Assembly (NCBI GenBank): GCA_900751785.1
Contig: CAADSM010000015.1
Coordinates: forward strand, 1 to 23,302
Direction: 5' to 3'
DNA from: Lachnospiraceae bacterium
GTDB lineage: Bacteria; Bacillota; Clostridia; Lachnospirales; Lachnospiraceae
Length of the DNA stretch: 23,302 bases
This document shows positions 1-6,509 of the stretch, piece after piece; within the stretch, counting starts at the first letter, position 1, and each line of letters opens with the position of its first letter. Both the position numbers and the translations under genes were made by a program. The notes below the pieces were generated by a model. That model ran no database searches and was not told where the DNA came from. It worked only from the letters and a program-made list of their open reading frames with translations.

Positions 1-41
1 AAAGATACAAATAAAAAGAAAAATAATACATATATTTACGG

Positions 42-698
42 CTAAAAAAGTATAAATTTTCCGCAAAAAAAAAAAAAAAGGCCGCCGGGGGCTGGGACCC
101 GGGCAGCCATGCCCAGCCCCCCGCCGGCGCTCAGGCCATAGAGCCATTCCTTTCCCGCTTCCACGATCCTCACCGGCAGATAATCGATGGCGCTTGATAT
201 AAGAAACTCCGCGATAAAAACGACTGCGATCATGATCAGGTTGGCATATCTGGACTTTTCCGAGTCAAATTTCAATCTGATCGGAAGCATGATGCTCACA
301 CAGATCCACGCCGCAAACATGTAGCCCAGGCAGGATCCCATCCACTCAGCTGCATTCATCTCTGCCTCTGGCCGCACAAGCAGCATCGCAGTTCCCAGCA
401 CCGTTCCGACCACCCATGTGCATACGGTCGAAACCAGTGCAAAGACATACTTTTCATTCACGTATTTTTTCCTCGTGATCGGGAGCGTCATAAGAAAAAG
501 ATAGCAGTTGTCAAATTCATCATAGCTGATCGTCGTCGCCGTAAAAAGCGAGAAAATGATCGTAATATACCCGACGATAAAAGACGGCCCCACATCCGTT
601 ATAAAGTTCATAAATATTGCCACAATAAGAAGCATGAGCAGCAGCGTCTTCCCCTGGTTTTTCAAAAGCCTGAAATCTTTGATCAGCATCCCTTTCAT
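42..698 (-). CDS. ABC-2 type transporter permease, C-terminus probably corrupted
   Basis: Membrane subunit of a small export-type ABC transporter, working with the ATPase encoded just upstream. The 218-residue reading frame starts MKGMLIKDFRLLKNQGK, typical of ABC-2 permeases, and shows hydrophobic segments at about residues 18-36, 38-56, 86-108, 125-140 and 150-168. The start at 698 has an AGGAGG-like site 8 nt upstream and overlaps the ATPase stop codon as ATGA, so the two are translationally coupled. The last 30 or so residues (from about 189) are implausible: glycine/alanine/proline-rich sequence, then a run of phenylalanines encoded by a homopolymer, where the family has another membrane helix and a basic tail. 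I infer a frameshift or a faulty sequence end, so the true C-terminus is not known from this window. Confidence 0.75.
   Translation of the reverse strand: MKGMLIKDFRLLKNQGKTLLLMLLIVAIFMNFITDVGPSFIVGYITIIFSLFTATTISYDEFDNCYLFLMTLPITRKKYVNEKYVFALVSTVCTWVVGTVLGTAMLLVRPEAEMNAAEWMGSCLGYMFAAWICVSIMLPIRLKFDSEKSRYANLIMIAVVFIAEFLISSAIDYLPVRIVEAGKEWLYGLSAGGGLGMAARVPAPGGLFFFFCGKFILF
64..121. repeat. GC hairpin and poly-A tract at the window edge
   Basis: An uninterrupted run of 15 A (65-79) is followed by a perfect inverted repeat, GGGGGCTGGG at 87-96 and CCCAGCCCCC at 112-121, with a 15-nt loop. It lies inside the coding frame of the ABC-2 permease, and the DNA below position 60 is very AT-rich, unlike the rest of the window. 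I read this as a sequence-end artefact or a frameshift hotspot rather than a functional site, although a terminator-like origin cannot be excluded. Confidence 0.5.
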
Positions 699-1546
699 AA
701 CTTTTCCCCTCCTATGATCATCGTTATCACTTCGTCCAGTGTTCCCTTCTCCACCACGACGCCCGGATAGTTCTCCAGATAGTACTGCTTCTGGTCTGTC
801 AGGCAGGAGTATCCGAAGCTCTCTTTGCGGACTCGCAGGAGATATTCTTTGTCCAGTTTTCTGTACTGCTCTTCATCTGCTTTGATCAGCCCGTACTCAT
901 TGAGCAGCACGTCGGTATCCTCATGGAAAACGATCTGCCCGTTGTGGATCATATAGATATCGTCGCACAGCCCTTCCAGGTCAGAAGAGATATGGGAGCT
1001 GATCAGGATACTCCTGTTCTCGTCCTCTTCCATATATTCCCTCAGCAGATCCAGGATGCTCTCCCTCGCCATCACGTCAAGTCCTGTGGTAGGCTCATCC
1101 ATAAGGAGAAAGTCCGCGCCGTGGGTGACCGCCGCCAGCACCTTCAGCTTCGCCTTCATTCCCGTAGAAAATTCCTTGATATACTTATCCTGCGGCACGC
1201 CGAACCTCTGGCAGAGACTGAGAAATCTGGATCGGTCAAAAGACGGGTACATGGCCGCCAGCACCGGCACTACATCCTTTACCTTCAGATAGCCGCTGAA
1301 CCCGGATTCCGCCAGGGTCACCCCGATCTTCTCCTTCTCCTCCGCCGTGAGCTCTGCCGGTGTTTTCCCCATCAGGGTAATACTGCCTCCGTCGTATGTG
1401 ATCAGCCCCAGCGCCGCCTTGAACGTAGTGCTCTTTCCTGCACCATTCCCGCCCACCAGCCCGGTGATGCGCCCCGGCTCTACCTTCATCGTACAGTTCA
1501 GTGTAAAATCCTTGTAATGTTTTACCAAACCATTGATCTCAAGCAT
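695..1546 (-). CDS. ABC transporter ATP-binding protein (YtrB/BcrA-like)
   Basis: Cytoplasmic ATPase that powers the ABC-2 permease encoded downstream. The 283-residue protein has Walker A GGNGAGKST at residues 32-40, a degenerate signature EFSTGMKAK near 125-133, and Walker B FLLMDEPTTGLD at 146-157. A C-terminal extension of about 80 residues follows the nucleotide-binding domain, as is usual in YtrB/EcsA/BcrA-type exporters. It lies 3 nt after the GntR regulator and overlaps the permease start by 4 nt (ATGA), giving a regulator-ATPase-permease operon. By analogy to ytr and bcr modules it may respond to cell-wall-active compounds, but the substrate cannot be told from sequence. Confidence 0.88.
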   Translation of the reverse strand: MLEINGLVKHYKDFTLNCTMKVEPGRITGLVGGNGAGKSTTFKAALGLITYDGGSITLMGKTPAELTAEEKEKIGVTLAESGFSGYLKVKDVVPVLAAMYPSFDRSRFLSLCQRFGVPQDKYIKEFSTGMKAKLKVLAAVTHGADFLLMDEPTTGLDVMARESILDLLREYMEEDENRSILISSHISSDLEGLCDDIYMIHNGQIVFHEDTDVLLNEYGLIKADEEQYRKLDKEYLLRVRKESFGYSCLTDQKQYYLENYPGVVVEKGTLDEVITMIIGGEKL

Positions 1547-1549
1547 CTT

Positions 1550-1921
1550 CTAGTCCTCCATAATCAAATCAAATAACTCCCTGATCTCCTCGTCCTTCAG
1601 TCCGCATCTGCGCCCCTTCTCGACCGCCTTCTCCAGGTCGCTCTCCACTTCCCGGCGCTGCTCCTCCAGCATCCGCTCTGTGTTCGCAGCAGCCACATAG
1701 GTGCCCTTCCCGTGGACTGTCACTGTGTACCCTTCCTGTTCAAGATTATCATACGCCTTCTTGACCGTCAGAGCACTGATCTTCAGGTCTTTCGCAAGAG
1801 TCCGGACAGAGGGGAGTATGTCGTTTTCTTTCAGATCTCCGGCAGTGATCTGCGCTTTGATCTGGTCCATGATCTGTTCATAGATCGGTACCATCGATGA
1901 ACTGTTGATTATAATCTTCAT
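1550..1921 (-). CDS. GntR family regulator, YtrA subfamily
   Basis: DNA-binding repressor, 123 residues from the chosen start MKIIINSSSMVPIYEQI. The N-terminal winged helix (ILPSVRTLAKDLKISALTVKKAYDNLEQEGY, here in parts: ILPSVRTLAKDL then TVKKAYDNLEQEGY) is diagnostic of GntR proteins, and the short helical tail without an effector domain is the YtrA type. A longer frame to 1972 is possible but would begin inside the promoter. The start at 1921 has GAGGAGG 7 nt upstream. It is first gene of an operon with the ABC ATPase and permease, and the perfect inverted repeat around its promoter indicates autorepression. YtrA-type regulators usually release DNA in response to envelope stress; the ligand here is unknown. 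Confidence 0.88.
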   Translation of the reverse strand: MKIIINSSSMVPIYEQIMDQIKAQITAGDLKENDILPSVRTLAKDLKISALTVKKAYDNLEQEGYTVTVHGKGTYVAAANTERMLEEQRREVESDLEKAVEKGRRCGLKDEEIRELFDLIMED

Positions 1922-1940
1922 ATGTGTCCTCCTCTTGTTA

Positions 1941-1987
1941 AACAGTATATAACAGCATATAACTGTTGTCAACTGTTATATACTGTT
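1941..1987 (-). promoter_or_regulatory. Promoter and operator of the GntR-ABC operon
   Basis: On the minus strand there is a perfect sigma-A promoter: -35 TTGACA (1967-1972), a 17-nt spacer and -10 TATACT (1944-1949). It is bracketed by a perfect 15-bp inverted repeat, AACAGTATATAACAG at 1941-1955 and CTGTTATATACTGTT at 1973-1987. The inner arm covers the -10 box and the outer arm abuts the -35 box, so a bound dimer pair would block RNA polymerase. The obvious binder is the GntR protein encoded at 1550-1921. Confidence 0.85.
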
Positions 1988-2060
1988 TATTTCATATTTC
2001 CGAGCCATCCCCGCGGCACTCCACTGCCGGACCAGACCATCAGACTGCACGTATACGCAA

Positions 2061-2105
2061 AATAAAAAGGAACCACGAAGCCGTATCTGCAGCCTCATGA
2101 TTCCC
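2061..2105 (-). terminator. Intrinsic terminator after padR
   Basis: On the minus strand a stem formed by 2092-2104 and 2069-2082, about 13 bp with several G-U pairs and a loop of about 9 nt, is followed by TTTTTATT (2061-2068). It lies 23 nt beyond the PadR stop codon and separates this operon from the GntR promoter. Confidence 0.75.
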
Positions 2106-2127
2106 TTTTTCAGGTCAATTTCCGTTT

Positions 2128-2493
2128 TCATTCCGCTGGAGCAAATGCAGGCATCCCGAATCCGCTCTGCTGATCTTCGCTCTGCATCTGGATCCGCCCC
2201 GCGCCGTCGCTCACCATTGTCCTGAGGCGGATATATTCTTCGCGGAGCATTTCCTGTCCATATTCTGTGATAATGTAGGACTTCCGCCGCCCCTCCTCCG
2301 CGGTTTTCCGTATCACGTCATTTTCCTCGAATTTTGACAGCATGGCATAGAGCGTGCCTGGTCCTACCTTCACTCTCCCGTTCGATATCTGACTGACCTT
2401 TTCCATGATATCTACCCCGCAGCACTCTTCCGTCAGTGCGAGCAGGGTGTAATACATCGGTTCTGTCAATGTCTGAAACTGTTCTCTTGCCAT
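2128..2493 (-). CDS. PadR family transcriptional regulator
   Basis: Cytoplasmic repressor of 121 residues. The PadR winged helix is clear: LTEPMYYTLLALTEECCGVDIMEKV at residues 9-33 (seen as MYYTLLALTEE and GVDIMEKV), then VGPGTLYAMLSKFEENDVI with the hallmark GTLY motif, and the wing EEGRRKSYIITEYG. The C-terminal helix is short and ends in an acidic, glutamine-rich tail. The start at 2493 has AGGAAGAG about 6 nt upstream. It follows the DUF2812 membrane-protein gene by 21 nt and is most likely cotranscribed with it from the boxed promoter at 3947-4001, which it probably controls. Confidence 0.88.
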   Translation of the reverse strand: MAREQFQTLTEPMYYTLLALTEECCGVDIMEKVSQISNGRVKVGPGTLYAMLSKFEENDVIRKTAEEGRRKSYIITEYGQEMLREEYIRLRTMVSDGAGRIQMQSEDQQSGFGMPAFAPAE

Positions 2494-2514
2494 ACTGTTC
2501 TCTTCCTTTCTGCC

Positions 2515-3798
2515 TCATCCCAGCTTAAGCTTCTGCCTGATCGCATCCACGGTCTCCTGTTCTGACAGATCCTCACCGTAGATGACGAACACCGCGTCGT
2601 CATAGCGGATATAATAGTTCTTCTTTTCATACTCTCCGACGCCCCAGGCATCCCGTGCATCCCAGGCGTCCTCGCAGCAGACAGAGGGATACCGGCCGCG
2701 GGTCTGTATATCCCATATCCTCTCGATCACCCACGGATATTCGGATCTCCATATGAAATATATGATCCTGTCTGTATCTTCTTCTGTTTCCGTCCCATAG
2801 GTCATCCTCATGACAGCGCGGCTGCCCAGCACACTGCTCTCACTGTCGCTGCTCTCGCGGACCGGCTCGCCGGATGACGCTCTGTAGTCCTCCGGACGAA
2901 GCGAGAGGTCCGGCACGCCGGATGTCTCATGATTCTCAACCGGCACAGATAATAACACCGCGGCAATCACCAGCATGACATAGACTGAGCCGATGCCACC
3001 GGTGATCTGCAGCACCCAGTTTTCTTTTCGCGAGGGCCGCATACGCCCGAGCAGGAAATCAACGCCGTACAAAATGATACACATGACCGCTGCTGCCAGG
3101 AGCGGTCCCCATGTGCCCATCATGCACGTATATGTGAGCATTCCTGTCAGCGCCAGTATCCCTATGATCCGTTCCGCTTTCCTTGCTGCAGATCTCCGTC
3201 CATAGGACACAGGCTGTTCCGCTTCTATCCTTTTACGATACCGGAACTTTAAGACATACAGAGCCGCTATTTTACAGAGCCTGTACGCCGCCACAGCCGT
3301 ACTGAAAAGCAGCAGAAGAAGCCTTGCATTCGAGAATACCCAATCCTCAAACTGACTCCCCAGAAGTTCCTTCCAGAACACAAAAGTGAGGAACGAGCCC
3401 GCTGCAAATTCTGATGTCAGGGCTTTCCTCTCCGCCCTGAATATATTCTCCAGCCGCTCCTCCTCTGTCACGATCGGCACTGCATCCCCACTGATCCCGC
3501 GGAAGATGCAGAATCTTTTCTGTCCGTCTATGAGCTTCCAGCCCGCTGCCGCGCAGTACTCCGCATATTCCATGGCATCCTGCTCCGGTACCGTGTCCAT
3601 CTCCGTCCCCTTCGGAAATACCTCTACACGGTAGCAGATATCCTCCGGCTCGCCCTTTTCAAATACAAGGCCTGTACTCCATTCCCGGAAGTGCCAGCCT
3701 TTCATCGACATATCATGGAGATAGTCTGCAAACGCATCGCATTCGATATATCGAAATGTCTTCCGCACTGTCTTTCTTGTCTTCTCCTGACGTTTCAT
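2515..3798 (-). CDS. DUF2812 domain membrane protein
   Basis: Function unknown; DUF2812 proteins are commonly found beside PadR regulators in Clostridia. From the chosen start MKRQEKTRKTVRKTFRY the protein has 427 residues. The N-terminal 110 or so (YIECDAFADYLHDMSMKGWH ... CYRVEVFPKG) match the DUF2812 pattern of a soluble domain with an aromatic WHFREW core. Hydrophobic segments follow at roughly residues 140-158, 167-190, 209-228, 229-247 and 265-285, and the last 140 residues are polar, probably outside the membrane. The start at 3798 is preferred over an in-frame ATG at 3942 because GGAGG lies 7 nt upstream and the conserved domain begins there. Confidence 0.75.
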   Translation of the reverse strand: MKRQEKTRKTVRKTFRYIECDAFADYLHDMSMKGWHFREWSTGLVFEKGEPEDICYRVEVFPKGTEMDTVPEQDAMEYAEYCAAAGWKLIDGQKRFCIFRGISGDAVPIVTEEERLENIFRAERKALTSEFAAGSFLTFVFWKELLGSQFEDWVFSNARLLLLLFSTAVAAYRLCKIAALYVLKFRYRKRIEAEQPVSYGRRSAARKAERIIGILALTGMLTYTCMMGTWGPLLAAAVMCIILYGVDFLLGRMRPSRKENWVLQITGGIGSVYVMLVIAAVLLSVPVENHETSGVPDLSLRPEDYRASSGEPVRESSDSESSVLGSRAVMRMTYGTETEEDTDRIIYFIWRSEYPWVIERIWDIQTRGRYPSVCCEDAWDARDAWGVGEYEKKNYYIRYDDAVFVIYGEDLSEQETVDAIRQKLKLG

Positions 3799-3946
3799 GG
3801 GACCGCCTCCTTTCCTGACGAGATCCCGTGCAGAGCGGATCGCCCGATATCTGCGAAGCGCCGTGCCAGTCCCCCTCCTCTGCAGAGTCTTCTGCCGCCC
3901 CTCTGGGGCAGCCCATTCCAGCCTCATCTCCCGGCTCTGCATTTAT
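3799..3946 (-). other. Leader between padR-operon promoter and first gene
   Basis: About 150 nt of open, GC-rich sequence that stays in frame with the DUF2812 protein up to an ATG at 3942. That ATG has no ribosome site and would sit about 24 nt from the predicted transcript start. The translated stretch is basic and low in hydrophobic residues, unlike the gene behind it. It could be an untranslated leader, an N-terminal extension or the remains of a deleted gene; the sequence alone does not decide. Confidence 0.4.
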
Positions 3947-4001
3947 TATCGAGTATCGATATTTCTAGCCTCATTATATTATCGATACTCGATATTGTCA
4001 A
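3947..4001 (-). promoter_or_regulatory. Promoter with two PadR-like operator boxes
   Basis: A consensus sigma-A promoter reads on the minus strand as TTGACA (3996-4001), 17-nt spacer, TATAAT (3973-3978). Two copies of the palindrome ATCGA-N3-TCGAT flank the -10 box: one fills the spacer (3981-3993), the other lies just past the expected transcript start (3948-3960). The two boxes are themselves an inverted pair with 15-nt arms (3947-3961 and 3980-3994). This is the kind of layout by which PadR repressors block transcription, so the regulator at 2128-2493 is the likely binder. Confidence 0.82.
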
Positions 4002-4013
4002 GAAAAGGATAAG

Positions 4014-4049
4014 AAAAAAGCCCGGTCTTTTCAACTCAGCCGGACTTTT
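4014..4049 (-). terminator. Intrinsic terminator after the thioesterase gene
   Basis: On the minus strand AAAAGTCCGG (4040-4049) pairs with CCGGGCTTTT (4016-4025) through ten base pairs, one of them G-U, with a 14-nt loop, and is followed by a run of six T (4014-4019). It starts 8 nt beyond the stop codon at 4057. Confidence 0.85.
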
Positions 4050-4056
4050 CGGTACA

Positions 4057-4476
4057 TCAATCCGTTTTCTCTAATGTCTTCAAGGTCTCAGAAAACTCTT
4101 TCATTTCTTTATCAATCAAAACCGGTCTTCCATCCTTTCGCAGGAAGCAGTGTGTCGTTGTCCCATATGCGCTCAGCACTCCGCCTTCCGACATATTGTA
4201 GATATCATATCTGAGCGTAAACTTCACTCTTCCAAGCTCTTTGAGCGTTACAGAGATCCTCACTTCATCGTCGAATCTCACACTCTTCTTATACTCACAC
4301 TCTGCGTGGAGCACAGGACTGATATACCCCAGCTCTTCAAATCTGCGGTACGGATACCCAAGCTGGTTGAGCATGTCCACACGGGCTTCCTCCATCCACC
4401 TGATATAGTTGGAGTGGTGGATGATGCCCATCTGGTCTGTCTCATAGTATTTTGCTGTCTTAATATAATCCTTCAT
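4057..4476 (-). CDS. Acyl-CoA thioesterase, YbgC/FadM family
   Basis: Hotdog-fold thioesterase of 139 residues that hydrolyses acyl-CoA thioesters in the cytoplasm; the physiological acyl chain cannot be deduced. The family signature is near the N-terminus: YYETDQMGIIHHSNYIRWME at residues 10-29, containing the catalytic aspartate (D14) and the HxNY pattern. The central strand region VRFDDEVRISVTL is also typical, and the length fits the 4-hydroxybenzoyl-CoA thioesterase-like family. The start at 4476 has AAGGAG about 9 nt upstream. It follows radA by 29 nt and ends at a terminator, so the two are probably cotranscribed, although no functional link is known. Confidence 0.88.
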   Translation of the reverse strand: MKDYIKTAKYYETDQMGIIHHSNYIRWMEEARVDMLNQLGYPYRRFEELGYISPVLHAECEYKKSVRFDDEVRISVTLKELGRVKFTLRYDIYNMSEGGVLSAYGTTTHCFLRKDGRPVLIDKEMKEFSETLKTLEKTD

Positions 4477-4505
4477 TCTCTTCTCTCCTTCCTCAGGGCG
4501 CCCTG

Positions 4506-5882
4506 TCAGATATACCCTGCCACATCGTTGATCGTTTTCACTCCGATCAGCCGGATCCCGCTGATCCCCTTCACCATCTTCAGCGACACCTCCGGCAGGA
4601 TGCAGGTCTCGAATCCCAGCTTCTTCGCCTCATTCACACGCTGCTCCGGCATACTGACTGCACGGACCTCTCCGCTGAGTCCTACTTCCCCGAACACGAT
4701 CGTCTTCTCATCGATAGGACGGTTTCTATAGCTTGACATGATCGCCATGACAATTCCAAGATCGATGGCAGGCTCATTCATCCGGATCCCGCCTGCGATA
4801 TTGACATAGGCGTCACAGTTAGCGAGCGACAGCCCGAGACGCTTCTCCAGGACCGCCATCAGCAAATTGACTCGGTTGTAATCCGTCCCCGCCGCAGTCC
4901 GCCTCGGCATGCCGAAATTGCTCCTGCAGACCAGCGCCTGGATCTCGATCAGAATAGGGCGCGTCCCCTCCATGGAACAGGCAACCACAGAGCCGGAAGC
5001 ATTCTCCGGTTTCCCGCTGAGCATATACTCAGACGGATTCTCCACCTCGGCAAGCCCGTCCTGCCGCATCTCGAAGACACCGATCTCGTTCGTCGAGCCA
5101 AAGCGGTTCTTCACCGCCCTGAGGATGCGGTAGGATGCATGCCTGTCGCCCTCAAAATACAGTACTGTATCCACCATGTGCTCCAGCACCCTCGGGCCTG
5201 CCACGGTCCCTTCCTTTGTCACATGTCCCACGATAAAGATGGAGATTCCAAGCCCCTTGGCAAGCTGCATAAAAATATTGGTCGACTCCCGCACCTGCGA
5301 CACGCTTCCCGGCGCGGAGGCCACCTCCTCGCTGTACATCGTCTGGATGGAATCTATGATCACCAGCTCCGGTCGCTCTTTCTCGATCACGCCCCGGATC
5401 GTCTCCAGGTTCGTCTCACAGAGGAGCAGAAGATTCGCGGTAAAGCTTCCCATCCGGTTCGCTCTCAGCTTGATCTGCGCCTGAGACTCCTCCCCTGAGA
5501 TATACAGGATCTTCTTCATCTGCGCCATCCGCTGGCAGACCTGCAGGAGGAGCGTAGACTTCCCGATCCCGGGGTCACCACCTACAAGGACGAGAGAGCC
5601 CGGTACGATCCCGCCGCCCAGCACCCTGTCCAGCTCGCGGATGCCGGTCTCACATCTCTCATCGTCATTCGCAGTCACTTCTGTGAGGGGCAGTACCCTC
5701 GCATCGCGGACGGCATCACGGACCGCCCGCGCTGCCGCCGTCGTCCCCTTCGTGACACCGCTGTCCAGCCGTTCCTCCACAAATGTATTCCACTCTCCGC
5801 AGGCAGGGCACTGCCCCAGCCATTTCGTCTCTTCATGCCCGCAGTTCTGGCAGAAAAATATACTCTTCTTTCCTTTTGCCAT
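4506..5882 (-). CDS. radA: DNA repair protein RadA (Sms)
   Basis: RecA-like ATPase that drives branch migration of recombination intermediates during repair. The 458-residue length is normal. A four-cysteine zinc finger lies at C11/C14/C25/C28 (FFCQNCGHE ... GQCPACGEW), Walker A GGDPGIGKST at residues 101-110, Walker B LVIIDS at 173-178, and the RadA-specific KNRFG motif at 258-262. The C-terminal 170 residues form the Lon-like domain that ends family members. The start at 5882 has GAGAGGAT upstream. A terminator separates it from the small gene upstream; I see no convincing promoter in the 98-nt gap, although one must exist unless there is read-through. Confidence 0.97.
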   Translation of the reverse strand: MAKGKKSIFFCQNCGHEETKWLGQCPACGEWNTFVEERLDSGVTKGTTAAARAVRDAVRDARVLPLTEVTANDDERCETGIRELDRVLGGGIVPGSLVLVGGDPGIGKSTLLLQVCQRMAQMKKILYISGEESQAQIKLRANRMGSFTANLLLLCETNLETIRGVIEKERPELVIIDSIQTMYSEEVASAPGSVSQVRESTNIFMQLAKGLGISIFIVGHVTKEGTVAGPRVLEHMVDTVLYFEGDRHASYRILRAVKNRFGSTNEIGVFEMRQDGLAEVENPSEYMLSGKPENASGSVVACSMEGTRPILIEIQALVCRSNFGMPRRTAAGTDYNRVNLLMAVLEKRLGLSLANCDAYVNIAGGIRMNEPAIDLGIVMAIMSSYRNRPIDEKTIVFGEVGLSGEVRAVSMPEQRVNEAKKLGFETCILPEVSLKMVKGISGIRLIGVKTINDVAGYI

Positions 5883-5980
5883 TCTCTATCCTCTCTGAAT
5901 GATTATTTTCCGTTCCAGCCTGGCAGCTCATATTCCCGCAGACTCTTTGCAGCTGTCTTCCGGGAATGCCTGAAAACCAG

Positions 5981-6006
5981 AAAAAGGGTGGATGCACCAT
6001 CCACCC
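5981..6006 (-). terminator. Intrinsic terminator after the 137-residue gene
   Basis: A perfect 9-bp stem, GGGTGGATG (5986-5994) and CATCCACCC (5998-6006), with a 3-nt loop, is followed on the minus strand by five T (5981-5985). It lies 21 nt beyond the stop at 6028 and separates the clpC unit from radA. Confidence 0.88.
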
Positions 6007-6027
6007 CGAAGTATATCTGTTTCCTTA

Positions 6028-6441
6028 TCAGCATTTGACAACCTTGATCTGCGCGCTCTGTCCTTCGCTCAGCTCTACGCTGACGCTGAGCTTTCCGCTC
6101 AGGTTTGTCGCCATCCTGCCGGCTGATACGCCGTCGATCAGCACCTCGTATTCACTCTCCGGCTCCAGCTCCAGAGTGAACTGGACATCTCCCGGAGCCG
6201 ATACGGTAAATGCGACTTCCGCATCCGTCTCCCTGAAGTTCTCCACCGCGCTTCCCGGTACAGACTCATATACGAACATCCCGTTCTTTTCAAGCTTGGT
6301 GATCTCGGAAAAAGTCTTTACCTTGTAGAGATCTCCCGCAAATTCATAGTTGTCTTTCTTCGTCTTCGAAGCGAGAGTATAGTCCCCGAAGCTGAGTGTA
6401 CCATCATTCTCTGCGCGCAATAATTCTTTCACTGCTGCCAT
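6028..6441 (-). CDS. Small conserved protein of unknown function
   Basis: A 137-residue acidic protein with no signal peptide or membrane segment. It has a two-part look: residues 1-65 (MAAVKELLRAENDGTLSFGD, then YKVKTFSEITKLEKNGMFVY) and a strand-rich C-terminal half resembling an immunoglobulin-like or jelly-roll sandwich (VQFTLELEPESEYEVLIDG, then LSGKLSVSVEL). I recall similar Lachnospiraceae proteins being labelled 'endosialidase', but nothing here resembles a catalytic site, so I would not assign that role. The start at 6441 has AGGAGGAA 9 nt upstream. It follows clpC by 68 nt without an obvious terminator; a TATAAT (6476-6481) lies in the gap but has no good -35 box. Confidence 0.8.
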   Translation of the reverse strand: MAAVKELLRAENDGTLSFGDYTLASKTKKDNYEFAGDLYKVKTFSEITKLEKNGMFVYESVPGSAVENFRETDAEVAFTVSAPGDVQFTLELEPESEYEVLIDGVSAGRMATNLSGKLSVSVELSEGQSAQIKVVKC

Positions 6442-6509
6442 TGTCTATTTCCTCCTAAGTAATTATGCTACCGTTATTATATAATAAACATTTCGGTTTT
6501 TCTACTGAT

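Noticed and set aside
42..698. The phenylalanine run at the permease end as a real membrane helix
   Set aside because: It is encoded by a pure homopolymer beside a hairpin at the window edge, which fits a sequence fault better.
6028..6441. Endosialidase activity for the 137-residue protein
   Set aside because: It is far too short, has no secretion signal and shows no sialidase motif; the name seems to be a carried-over annotation.
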